Position numbers and translations under genes: made by a program
Shown: positions 16,793 to 24,952 of the stretch, piece after piece
How positions within the stretch are numbered: position 1 is the first letter of the stretch
Layout of the letters: every line of letters starts with the position of its first letter
Source of the DNA: Thalassobius sp049116315
GTDB taxonomy: Bacteria; Pseudomonadota; Alphaproteobacteria; Rhodobacterales; Rhodobacteraceae
Length of the DNA: 64,000 nt
Assembly (NCBI GenBank): GCA_049116315.1
Contig: JAGDZD010000007.1
Coordinates: 186,001 to 250,000 of the forward strand
Reading direction: 5' to 3'
Notes under the pieces: model-generated
The model's input: the letters and a program-made list of their open reading frames with translations, nothing else
Database searches by the model: none
What the model was told of the DNA's origin: nothing

Positions 16793-17589
16793 GCTTTCGA
16801 CGACTTCTTATGGGGGCAGGGCTTTGTGCGCTGCCCCTTTTTGCGCAGGCTGAACCTGTGCCGCAGGCTGCTCTAAGCGCGCAAATTGTTGTCTTGGGGG
16901 AAACCCACGACAACCCCGGCCATCATCAGATACAGGCACAATGGATTTCGGCGCTGCGACCGACAGCCATTGTTTTTGAGATGCTGAGCGTTGATCAAGC
17001 CAAGGCCGTGACATCCTCTATCCGTGGCGACGCCGCAGCGCTGGACGCGGCGCTGGGCTGGTCAGACACGGGTTGGCCCGATTTCGCGATGTACTTTCCA
17101 GTGTTCAACGCTGCGCCAGATGCCACTATCTACGGGGCCGCTGTGCCACGAGATCGCGCGCAGCAAGCAATGGCTGACGGCATCATCGCCAGCTTTGGCA
17201 GCCAAGCCGCGCGGTATGGTTTGAGCGAAGAGCTGCCCGAGGCGCAGTTGAACGCGCGACTGGCACTTCAAGCTGAGGCCCATTGTGGCGCGCTGCCCGA
17301 AACCCTGTTGCCCGCCATGGTGCAATTCCAACGATTGCGCGACGCCACATTGGCGCAAACGGCGGTGCAGGCCTTGCAGGCCACACAGGGGCCAGTGGTG
17401 GTGATCACGGGTAATGGCCACGCAAGAGCGGATTGGGCGGTTCCCTACTATATCGGCCGCGCGGATGCGCAGATCTCGGTCTTTGCACTTGGTCAGGGCG
17501 AAGGCGACATTGAGCCCGGGGGCCGATTTGATCTTGTTAGGTTTTCGCCGTCGGTTGAGCGGGACGATCCCTGTGATGTGTTCAACTAG
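16789..17589 (+). CDS. ChaN-like heme-binding/TIKI-fold periplasmic protein
   Basis: 266 aa. A signal peptide MSFRRLLMGAGLCALPLFAQA is followed by VVLGETHDNPGHHQIQ, the hallmark of the ChaN family (DUF399), and ends with VVVITGNGHARADWAVP, the second conserved block. ChaN of Campylobacter binds heme as a dimer through the outer membrane; the same fold occurs in TIKI metalloproteases. There is no lipobox Cys in the signal peptide, so the protein is probably soluble periplasmic. The ATG overlaps the rpoH stop (ATGA), so it is coexpressed with the stress sigma factor. Confidence 0.8.
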   Translation: MSFRRLLMGAGLCALPLFAQAEPVPQAALSAQIVVLGETHDNPGHHQIQAQWISALRPTAIVFEMLSVDQAKAVTSSIRGDAAALDAALGWSDTGWPDFAMYFPVFNAAPDATIYGAAVPRDRAQQAMADGIIASFGSQAARYGLSEELPEAQLNARLALQAEAHCGALPETLLPAMVQFQRLRDATLAQTAVQALQATQGPVVVITGNGHARADWAVPYYIGRADAQISVFALGQGEGDIEPGGRFDLVRFSPSVERDDPCDVFN

Positions 17590-17649
17590 CTGGACTTGTC
17601 TCTTGCGGGGCGCGGGCCTAGTGTCATGACCGAAATATTTGGGGGCCGT

Positions 17650-18849
17650 ATGTTACAGGGTAAGCGCATTCTTTTGGTGATCGGTGGCGGTATCGCTGCC
17701 ATCAAATGTCCGGATCTTATTCGCCGTCTTCGCGAAAGAGGCGCCGCTGTGACCCCGGTGCTGACCAAAGCCGCCCAAGAGTTTGTGACCCCGCTGAGCA
17801 TTGCCTCTTTGGCTGGCGAGAAAGCCTATACGGATCTGTTTGATCTGACCGATGAGGCCGATATGGGGCATATTCAGCTGTCCCGGGTGGCGGATTTGAT
17901 CCTTGTGGCCCCCGCAACCGCTGATTTGATGGCCAAAATGGTCAATGGGCTGGCCAATGATCTGGCCTCGACCCTGTTGTTGGCCACCGACACGCCGGTG
18001 ATGATTGCACCGGCCATGAATGTGCGGATGTGGACCCACCCGGCCACGCAGCGCAATGTGGAACAACTGCGCGCTGATGGTGTTTCAATCTTGGGCCCCA
18101 ATGACGGGGATATGGCCTGTGGCGAATATGGTCCGGGGCGCATGGTGGAGCCACTGGACATTGTGGCGGCTGCGCAAGCTGCGCTGAGTGATGGCCCATT
18201 GAAAGGGCAACGCGTCTTGGTGACCTCTGGGCCGACCCATGAACCTATCGATCCTGTTCGATATATCGCCAACCGATCTTCGGGCGCACAGGGCACGGCC
18301 ATTGCTGGGGCGCTGCGCGATCTTGGGGCTGAGGTCGTGTTTGTCACCGGTCCCGCAGATGTGCCCCCCCCCGAAGGGGTTGAGGTGGTGCGCGTGCAGA
18401 CCGCAGATCAGATGCTGGAGGCGGTGCAGAGGGCGCTTCCGGTGCGTGCGGCGGTCTTTGCTGCAGCGGTGGCGGATTGGAAGATGGCGCAGGCCTCTGG
18501 GTCAAAGATCAAAAAAGAAAAAACGGGCCTGCCTGTTTTGGAATTCGCTGAGAACCCTGACATTCTGGCTTATGTCAGTCAGCTGACACGTCACCGCCCA
18601 GCTTTGGTGGTGGGGTTCGCTGCGGAAACGGATGATGTGGTGGCCAATGCAACGGCCAAACGTCTGCGCAAAACCTGCGACTGGATTGTGGCCAATGACG
18701 TGAGCCCAGAGACCGGGATCATGGGGGGGCAAGAGAACGCGGTTGTGTTGATTTCTGAATCCGGGGCTGAGAGCTGGCCGCGGATGGACAAACGCGCGGT
18801 GGCCACGCAGCTTGCCGCCCGAATTTCCGCGGCTTTGGGGGACCTTTAG
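17650..18849 (+). CDS. coaBC: phosphopantothenoylcysteine decarboxylase / phosphopantothenate-cysteine ligase
   Basis: 399 aa bifunctional coenzyme A biosynthesis enzyme. CoaC half: GGGIAAIKCPDLIRRL, the His of MGHIQLSR, APAMNVRMW and ACGEYGPGRM with the catalytic Cys. CoaB half from about residue 185: VLVTSGPTHEPIDPVRYIANRSSG, AAVADWK and KIKKEK. The start is placed at ATG 17650 (MLQGKRILLVIGG), close to the first beta strand; an in-frame ATG at 17626 is an alternative. Confidence 0.95.
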   Translation: MLQGKRILLVIGGGIAAIKCPDLIRRLRERGAAVTPVLTKAAQEFVTPLSIASLAGEKAYTDLFDLTDEADMGHIQLSRVADLILVAPATADLMAKMVNGLANDLASTLLLATDTPVMIAPAMNVRMWTHPATQRNVEQLRADGVSILGPNDGDMACGEYGPGRMVEPLDIVAAAQAALSDGPLKGQRVLVTSGPTHEPIDPVRYIANRSSGAQGTAIAGALRDLGAEVVFVTGPADVPPPEGVEVVRVQTADQMLEAVQRALPVRAAVFAAAVADWKMAQASGSKIKKEKTGLPVLEFAENPDILAYVSQLTRHRPALVVGFAAETDDVVANATAKRLRKTCDWIVANDVSPETGIMGGQENAVVLISESGAESWPRMDKRAVATQLAARISAALGDL

Positions 18850-18850
18850 G

Positions 18851-18886
18851 TCGCCTCCGGCGGGAGTATTTTGAGCAAGATGAATA
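18851..18886 (+). repeat. dispersed intergenic element, copy 1
   Basis: A short hairpin (CGCC-TCC-GGCG) is followed by GGGAGTATTTTGAGCAAGAT and GAATAAGG. The same order, TATTT then (G)GCAAGATGAA, occurs at 47052-47080 and, reversed, at 30608-30639. It lies directly after the coaBC stop and just before dut, where it may act as terminator or as dut leader. Confidence 0.6.
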
Positions 18887-18897
18887 AGGATTAGGCT

Positions 18898-19362
18898 GTG
18901 GTTGATATCGCGCTGAATTGGACGGAGGAGGCGGATCGCACGGTGGCGTTGCCGCGCTATGAAACGCAAGGCGCCGCTGGGGCAGATGTGCGGGCAAATT
19001 TTCCGCCAGATCTGCGCGCGACAGGGGTGGTTTTGGCGCCAGGGCAGCGTCAATTGGTGCCCACGGGGCTGCGGATGGAAATACCCGCGGGCTATGAGGT
19101 GCAGGTGCGGCCGAGATCAGGGCTGGCGTTGAAACATGGCATCACCTTGCCCAACACGCCGGGAACCATCGACAGCGACTATCGTGGGCCGTTGGGGGTG
19201 ATTGTGATGAACGCCGGGCAAGAGCCATTTCAGATCCAGCATGGCGAGCGCATTGCGCAGTTGATTGTTGCGCCGGTTTTGCAGGCACGTTTTCAGATCG
19301 GTGACCCGTTGAGCGCGACAAAGCGCGGAGACGGCGGGTTTGGCTCTACGGGGCGTGGGTGA
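18898..19362 (+). CDS. dut: deoxyuridine 5'-triphosphate nucleotidohydrolase
   Basis: 154 aa trimeric dUTPase that converts dUTP to dUMP and pyrophosphate, keeping uracil out of DNA. All five motifs are seen: GAAGADVRA (1), PRSGLA (2), GTIDSDYRGPLGV (3), GERIAQLIV (4) and the C-terminal RGDGGFGSTGRG (5). The start is GTG 18898. Its stop overlaps the start of the moeB-like gene (TGATG). Confidence 0.96.
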   Translation: MVDIALNWTEEADRTVALPRYETQGAAGADVRANFPPDLRATGVVLAPGQRQLVPTGLRMEIPAGYEVQVRPRSGLALKHGITLPNTPGTIDSDYRGPLGVIVMNAGQEPFQIQHGERIAQLIVAPVLQARFQIGDPLSATKRGDGGFGSTGRG

Positions 19363-20408
19363 TGGGCAGTTTGATTATTCTGGCCGCGGCGCTTTGGGGC
19401 GCGGGGCTTTATTTTGGCTGGTCGCTGGCAAAGCGCGCCAGCCTTGTTGTGGGTGTTTTAGGGAGTTTGACCGGGACGCAGGTGATGTTGAGCCTGGAGC
19501 ATCCGTTGCGCTTTCTATCCGATGATGCCTTGAAATTCTGGCTGCTGCTCTGCGGGTTTGGCGCTTTGGCTTTGGTCTATGCGCTGGGGCTGCGGTGGCT
19601 GAAGGCGCGTGTGGTCAGCGATGATGCCGAGGGCGCAACGCCAAAACAAGCTGGCACCTTTGGTGAGAGTGAGCTGGCCCGCTACATGCGTCACATTGTA
19701 TTGCGTGAAATTGGCGGGCCGGGGCAGAAAAAGCTGAAGCAGTCCAAGGTCTTGGTGATTGGGGCTGGTGGGCTTGGATCGCCGGCGTTGATGTATTTGG
19801 CGGCCTCGGGCGTGGGCACAATTGGGATCATTGACGATGATGTTGTCGACAATTCCAATCTGCAGCGACAGGTCATCCACACGGATGCCCGCATTGGCAT
19901 GCACAAGGTGTTTTCAGCGCAAATGGCGCTGGAGGCGCAAAACCCCTATTTGGAGGTGCGGCCGTACCAACGCCGCTTAGAGGCGGCGCAGGCTGAAGCT
20001 TTGTTTGCTGACTATGATCTAATTTTGGATGGCACTGACAATTTTGAGACGCGCTATTTGTCTAACCGAGTGGCAGCCAAGCTGGGCAAGCCGTTGATTT
20101 CAGGGGCGCTGTCGCAATGGGAAGGGCAATTGAGCGTGTTTGACACCAAACAGGGCTCGCCGTGTTATCAGTGTATTTTCCCCGAGGCCCCCGCCGCTGG
20201 ATTGGCGCCGTCATGCGCCGAGGCTGGGGTGATCAGCCCTCTGCCGGGGGTTGTCGGCTCGATGATGGCGGTCGAGGCGCTGAAGGTGCTATGTGATGTT
20301 GGGGCGCCGCTGCGCGGAGAGATGCTGATCTATGATGCGCTCTGGAGTGAGACCCGCAAAATCAAATTGAAAAAACGCGAGACATGCCCTGTTTGTGGCG
20401 ATCAATAA
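19362..20408 (+). CDS. MoeB/ThiF-type adenylyltransferase with membrane-anchored N-terminus
   Basis: 348 aa. Residues 1-75 hold two to three hydrophobic stretches (SLIILAAALWGAGLYFG; WLLLCGFGALALVYALG), unlike soluble E. coli MoeB. From about 105 the E1-like domain is complete: ARYMRHIVLREIGGPGQ, GAGGLGSPALMYLAASG (nucleotide loop), DDDVVDNSNLQRQ, Zn Cys pairs CYQC and CPVC, and the candidate catalytic Cys in PSCAEAG. It should adenylate the C-terminus of a ubiquitin-like sulfur carrier (MoaD or ThiS). Start ATG 19362, or GTG one codon earlier. Confidence 0.85.
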   Translation: MGSLIILAAALWGAGLYFGWSLAKRASLVVGVLGSLTGTQVMLSLEHPLRFLSDDALKFWLLLCGFGALALVYALGLRWLKARVVSDDAEGATPKQAGTFGESELARYMRHIVLREIGGPGQKKLKQSKVLVIGAGGLGSPALMYLAASGVGTIGIIDDDVVDNSNLQRQVIHTDARIGMHKVFSAQMALEAQNPYLEVRPYQRRLEAAQAEALFADYDLILDGTDNFETRYLSNRVAAKLGKPLISGALSQWEGQLSVFDTKQGSPCYQCIFPEAPAAGLAPSCAEAGVISPLPGVVGSMMAVEALKVLCDVGAPLRGEMLIYDALWSETRKIKLKKRETCPVCGDQ

Positions 20409-20459
20409 GAGCTGGAACACAGCGCTAATCCCGCTACCATTTGCCCAAAGGAGAACCCA

Positions 20460-22472
20460 ATGACCAACCCTCTGTTGTCCCCGTGGCAAACCCCGTTTGA
20501 GATCGCGCCCTTCGACAAAATTCAGGATGCGGATTTTGCGCCGGCCTTTGAGACCGCGCTGGCCCAACATCGAGACGAAATCGATGCGATTGCCCAAAAC
20601 AGCGAGGCGCCTAGCTTTGCCAATACGGTCGAAGCGATGGAAGCCGCTGGAGAGGCGATGGAGAAGGTCCTGTCGGTGTTTTACACCGTTGCCGGGGCGG
20701 ACAGCAACGAAACCCGCGAGGCGTTGCAAAGAGAGTTTTCCCCTAAATTGGCCGAGCATTTTGCGGCGATTTCGTCAAACAAGACCCTGTTCGCCCGCAT
20801 GGCCACGTTGTGGGCACAGCGTGATGATCTGGGCCTGTCTGACGAACAAGCGCGGGTTCTGATGTTGACGCACCGCGGGTTCGTGCGTGCTGGCGCAGCC
20901 CTAGAGGGTGCGCAAGACAGCCGGATGGCAGAGATTAAAGGCCGATTGGCCACGTTGGGCACCGAGTTCACCCAGAACCTTTTGTCGGATGAGCGCAGCT
21001 GGTTTTTGGAACTCACCGAGGCGGATCTTGAAGGCCTGCCTGAGTTCGTTTGCGAAGCGATGCGCGCTGCTGGGGCGGAAAAGGGTGTCACTGGGCCGGT
21101 TGTGACTACGTCACGATCGATAATCACACCTTTCTTGCAGTTTTCTACGCGCCGGGATCTGCGCGAAATTGCATATAAGGCTTTTGTCTCTCGTGGGGCC
21201 AATGGGGGGGACACGGACAACCGGGCCATCGCAGGGGAAACACTTGCGCTGCGGGAAGAACGGGCCAACCTTCTGGGCTATGACAGCTTTGCCGCCTACA
21301 AATTGGAAACGGAAATGGCCAAGACACCAGAGCGCGTCGAAGAGCTATTGTTGGCCGTATGGGCCCCGGCCAAAGCCCAGGCCGAAGCGGATGCCAAAGT
21401 GCTTGAAACGATGATGCATGCCGAAGGGATCAACGGTGATCTTGAAGCATGGGATTGGCATCATTATGCGGCCAAGCGGCGCAAACAAGAGCATGATTTA
21501 GATGAGGCCGCGCTGAAGCCATACCTGCAATTGGATCGGATGATCGAAGCTTCATTTGCCTGTGCAACACGTCTGTTCAATCTGGAATTTAAGCCCTTGG
21601 ATGTGCCTCTGTATCATGCGGATTGCCGCGCATGGGAGGTGACGCGCGACGGCAAACATGTGGCCGTTTTCATCGGTGACTACTTTGCACGTGGTTCCAA
21701 ACGGTCCGGCGCGTGGTGTTCTGCGATGCGCTCACAGGCCAAGCACCCCAAAGAACAGGCGCCGATTGTGATCAACGTCTGCAACTTTGCCAAAGGGGAA
21801 CCGGCGCTGTTGTCCTATGACGACGCGCGCACTTTGTTCCATGAATTTGGCCATGCGTTGCACCAGATGCTGTCGAACGTGACCTATCAAAGCATCTCTG
21901 GCACTTCGGTGGCGCGAGATTTTGTTGAACTGCCAAGCCAGCTTTATGAACATTGGCTTGAGGTGCCCGAGGTGCTTGCTGAATTTGCCACCCATGCGGA
22001 AACTAGTGAGCCTATGCCGCAGGATATGCTGGACAAGGTGCTGGGGGCAGCGAATTTCGACCAAGGGTTCCAGACCGTGGAATATGTGGCCTCAGCTTTG
22101 GTGGATCTGGAGTTCCACAAAGGGGCGGCCCCCGCAGATCCGATGGCCTCGCAGACGGCCTTGTTGGATCGCCTGGGCATGCCCAAGCAGATCGCAATGC
22201 GTCACGCGACCCCGCAGTTTGCGCATGTGTTCTCTGGCGACGGTTATAGTTCGGGGTACTACAGCTATATGTGGTCCGAGGTGATGGATGCGGATGCCTT
22301 TGAAGCCTTTGAGGAGGTGGGCGACGCCTTTGATCCTGCTTTGGCCAAATCGCTCGAGGCCAATATCCTGTCAACGGGTGGCTCGAAAGACGCGCAAGAG
22401 CTGTATACGGCCTTCCGTGGGCGCATGCCGGGTGTCGAAGCGTTGCTAAAGGGGCGCGGCCTTGCGGGCTGA
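20460..22472 (+). CDS. M3 family oligopeptidase (PrlC/Dcp type)
   Basis: 670 aa zinc metallopeptidase. The active site HEFGH is at 461-465 inside TLFHEFGHALHQM, with the third ligand Glu in VELPSQLYEHW after about 25 residues. Members are the oligopeptidase A and peptidyl-dipeptidase groups, which finish cytoplasmic peptide and signal-peptide degradation. The sequence does not separate the two groups for me. Start ATG 20460 with AAAGGAG upstream; no signal peptide. Confidence 0.92.
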   Translation: MTNPLLSPWQTPFEIAPFDKIQDADFAPAFETALAQHRDEIDAIAQNSEAPSFANTVEAMEAAGEAMEKVLSVFYTVAGADSNETREALQREFSPKLAEHFAAISSNKTLFARMATLWAQRDDLGLSDEQARVLMLTHRGFVRAGAALEGAQDSRMAEIKGRLATLGTEFTQNLLSDERSWFLELTEADLEGLPEFVCEAMRAAGAEKGVTGPVVTTSRSIITPFLQFSTRRDLREIAYKAFVSRGANGGDTDNRAIAGETLALREERANLLGYDSFAAYKLETEMAKTPERVEELLLAVWAPAKAQAEADAKVLETMMHAEGINGDLEAWDWHHYAAKRRKQEHDLDEAALKPYLQLDRMIEASFACATRLFNLEFKPLDVPLYHADCRAWEVTRDGKHVAVFIGDYFARGSKRSGAWCSAMRSQAKHPKEQAPIVINVCNFAKGEPALLSYDDARTLFHEFGHALHQMLSNVTYQSISGTSVARDFVELPSQLYEHWLEVPEVLAEFATHAETSEPMPQDMLDKVLGAANFDQGFQTVEYVASALVDLEFHKGAAPADPMASQTALLDRLGMPKQIAMRHATPQFAHVFSGDGYSSGYYSYMWSEVMDADAFEAFEEVGDAFDPALAKSLEANILSTGGSKDAQELYTAFRGRMPGVEALLKGRGLAG

Positions 22473-22538
22473 TTTGCCCAAGGCTTGACGAAATCAACTC
22501 TGCAGGCCACCAACGGTGGCAGGCAGTGGAGCATATAC

Positions 22539-23216
22539 ATGAGTTTAGTGAAACAGGTTCAAGATTGGGACAGCCGTCGCAAGCAGAAGGTCGCAGAGCG
22601 ATTGCTGGCAGATGGGCTTTCGGATCGCAAAGCCGCACGCAAATTTATCCGCTGGTTCGATCATGGCGTTTTTCGTGGACTGTGGACCAACTTTCACCAA
22701 GTGGCCCCCGGTGTGTTCCGCTCTAACTACCCGTCTGAAATGCGGTTTTCAGGGTTGGTCAAGCGTGGGATCAAGACAATCATCACCCTGCGTGGTGCGG
22801 ATAATAGCGTTCAGTATCAATTCGAAAAGAAGCTGTGTTCGGAAAATGGCATTGGCCTTTTGGCGGTGAATTTGAATGCGCGGCGTGCCCCATCTTCGGA
22901 CAATTTGTTGCAGTTGATTGCGTTGATGCGCTTGGCACAGCAGCCGGTGTTGATCCATTGCAAGTCGGGTGCGGATCGGGCGGGCTTGGCCAGCGCGATT
23001 TACCTGATGGTCTTTGAAAATACCGCACCGCGAGAAGCCAGCAAGATGTTGTCACGCAAGTATCTGCATTTCAAAAGTTCCAAAACCGGGGTGCTGGATT
23101 TGTTGCTGGAAAGCTATGCAGAACAGCACGACGAAGCCGGTCAAAGTTTCGAAGACTGGCTGCGCAACTCATATGATCCTGACGCGCTGCAGCACGCGTT
23201 TGATGCCGGGCGCTGA
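22539..23216 (+). CDS. dual-specificity/tyrosine phosphatase-like protein
   Basis: 225 aa with the Cys-phosphatase P-loop HCKSGADRAG (nucleophile Cys141, Arg147) and the preceding strand PVLIHC; GIKTIITLRG and NLNARRAPS are the typical early elements. The start is ATG 22539 because upstream codons up to 22485 overlap the end of the peptidase region and have no support. Related proteins act on phosphotyrosine or phosphoinositides; the substrate here is unknown. The general acid Asp is not obvious. Confidence 0.8.
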   Translation: MSLVKQVQDWDSRRKQKVAERLLADGLSDRKAARKFIRWFDHGVFRGLWTNFHQVAPGVFRSNYPSEMRFSGLVKRGIKTIITLRGADNSVQYQFEKKLCSENGIGLLAVNLNARRAPSSDNLLQLIALMRLAQQPVLIHCKSGADRAGLASAIYLMVFENTAPREASKMLSRKYLHFKSSKTGVLDLLLESYAEQHDEAGQSFEDWLRNSYDPDALQHAFDAGR

Positions 23217-23243
23217 TCGCCGCGTTCACCAATGTTGGAATTG

Positions 23244-23285
23244 AAAAAGGCAGGCCCAATAGGACCTGCCTTTGTTCTTTTTGAT
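23244..23285. terminator. bidirectional intrinsic terminator
   Basis: AAAGGCAGG (23246-23254) pairs with CCTGCCTTT (23265-23273). On the plus strand TTTGTTCTTTTT follows; on the minus strand TTTTTCAA follows, so it can stop both the phosphatase and the convergent phosphohexomutase. Confidence 0.85.
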
Positions 23286-23304
23286 GATCGAAGCGGTCTT
23301 GGCT

Positions 23305-24801
23305 TTAGACCTTTTGGTCGTATTCACCGACAGCAGATTCCGTTTGAATGACCGCATCCAGCTCTGCAAAGATGGCGCGCATTTCCTCTTCGCTTTCGCT
23401 GCTTTCACATACAACAACCAAGTTAGGTGTGTTTGAAGACGCGCGAACCAAGCCCCAAGATCCGTTTTCAAGGATCACACGGGCGCCGTTGACGGTCACA
23501 ACTTCTTTGACGGCTTTGCCAGCGATAGTGTCACCTGCTTCAACCTTGGCCACCAATTTGGCAACAATGCTGTCCAGCACGCCGTATTTCTCTACGTCAG
23601 AGCAATAGGGTGACATTGTTGGGGTCGACCACGTTTTGGGCAGCGCCTTGCGCAGGTCTGACATGGATTTGTCTGGGTTGCGATCCATCAATTTGCAGAT
23701 CTCAACCGCGACGCGCATACCGTCGTCATAGCCACGGCCAATTGGTTCGGCCAAGAAATAGTGGCCCGATTTTTCAAAACCAGCCAAGGCTTTCAACTCG
23801 TGCACGCGCCGTTTCATGTGGCTGTGCCCAGTTTTCCAATAGTCTGCCTTGATATCGTGTTTTTTCAGCTCGGGATCCGACGCAAACAGGCCGGTGGATT
23901 TCACATCTGCAACAAAGGTTGAACCGGGGTAAAGCTTGGCCAGATCGCGGGCCATGATCACTCCAACTTTGTCAGCAAAGATCTCTTCGCCTTCGTCGTC
24001 GACAACGCCACAGCGATCGCCGTCACCATCAAAACCCAATGCAAAATCAGCGCCAGAGGCTTTGACGCTGTCGGACATGTCATGCAACATTTCCATCGCT
24101 TCTGGGTTCGGGTTGTAGTTCGGGAAAGTGTAATCCAGCGTGTTGTGGCTATCGACCATTTCAACACCCAGACGTTCAAACACCGCTGGGCCAAAGGCCG
24201 CTGCGGTGCCGTTGCCCGAGGCACAGACAACCTTCAACTTACGGGTCATTTTGAAGTCGCCAATCAAATCGTCCAGATAGGCATCCATCACGCCATCAAC
24301 GGTTTCATAAGACCCCCCTGCCGCAGGCTGGCCTTTCCCATTGAGCACAATGTCTTTCAGTTCTGACATCTCGGCAGGGCCGTGGGTCAGTGGGCGTTGA
24401 AAGCCCATCTTCACACCAGTCCAGCCATTGGGGTTGTGCGAGGCTGTGACCATCGCAACCGCCGGCGCGTTGAGGTGAAACTGGCTGAAATAGGCCATCG
24501 GGGTGATACACGGACCAATGTCTTTGACCTGAATACCGGCCTGCATCAATCCAACCACCAGCGCGTTTTTGATCGCCAACGAATAGTCGCGATAGTCATT
24601 GCCGACAGCAATCACCGGCTCCAGACCATGCAGGCGCATTTGCGTGCCGATCCCCAGACCCAAAGCCGTCATGCCCGGCAGGTTGATCTCGTCTGGATAC
24701 TTCCAGCGTGCGTCGTATTCGCGAAACCCGGTTGGTGTAATCATCGGGTCGCGGAGAAATTCCCAAGTGTTAGGGCTAACAGTCGAAATTGGTTTGGTCA
24801 C
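23305..24801 (-). CDS. phosphomannomutase/phosphoglucomutase
   Basis: 498 aa alpha-D-phosphohexomutase that interconverts hexose 6- and 1-phosphates, supplying sugar nucleotides. The phosphoserine is Ser121 in TASHNPNG, the metal loop is DGDGDR (about 255-260), and the sugar-binding loop reads FEKSGHYFLAEP. I use GTG 24801 as the start because the ORF upstream has no family character; an RBS is weak there. It lies before (downstream of) the capsule export genes, so its product may serve capsule or lipopolysaccharide synthesis. Confidence 0.88.
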   Translation of the reverse strand: MTKPISTVSPNTWEFLRDPMITPTGFREYDARWKYPDEINLPGMTALGLGIGTQMRLHGLEPVIAVGNDYRDYSLAIKNALVVGLMQAGIQVKDIGPCITPMAYFSQFHLNAPAVAMVTASHNPNGWTGVKMGFQRPLTHGPAEMSELKDIVLNGKGQPAAGGSYETVDGVMDAYLDDLIGDFKMTRKLKVVCASGNGTAAAFGPAVFERLGVEMVDSHNTLDYTFPNYNPNPEAMEMLHDMSDSVKASGADFALGFDGDGDRCGVVDDEGEEIFADKVGVIMARDLAKLYPGSTFVADVKSTGLFASDPELKKHDIKADYWKTGHSHMKRRVHELKALAGFEKSGHYFLAEPIGRGYDDGMRVAVEICKLMDRNPDKSMSDLRKALPKTWSTPTMSPYCSDVEKYGVLDSIVAKLVAKVEAGDTIAGKAVKEVVTVNGARVILENGSWGLVRASSNTPNLVVVCESSESEEEMRAIFAELDAVIQTESAVGEYDQKV

Positions 24802-24897
24802 GGGATAGCTCGCTTCGTGAATAATAATGGGTATGGGTCTTCTATGACGTTCAGATTGCAGAATTACAACAAACAGCTGCGGTAATTTGACCACTGC

Positions 24898-24938
24898 CAC
24901 CGCGTGACGCCCGCATATTGGGCGAGGGTCACGCGGTG
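24898..24938. repeat. 11-bp inverted repeat between kpsE and the hexomutase
   Basis: CACCGCGTGAC (24898-24908) pairs perfectly with GTCACGCGGTG (24928-24938), with an inner GCCC/GGGC pair. It lies 15 bp after the kpsE stop on the minus strand. There is no T tract after it, so it is either a factor-dependent terminator or a processing site, or a protein-binding palindrome. Confidence 0.5.
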
Positions 24939-24952
24939 CAGAGTGATCTTGA

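Noticed and set aside
17400..17409. GTGATCACGG in the chaN-like gene
   Set aside because: Single box within coding sequence (codons for VVVITGNG), no second box.
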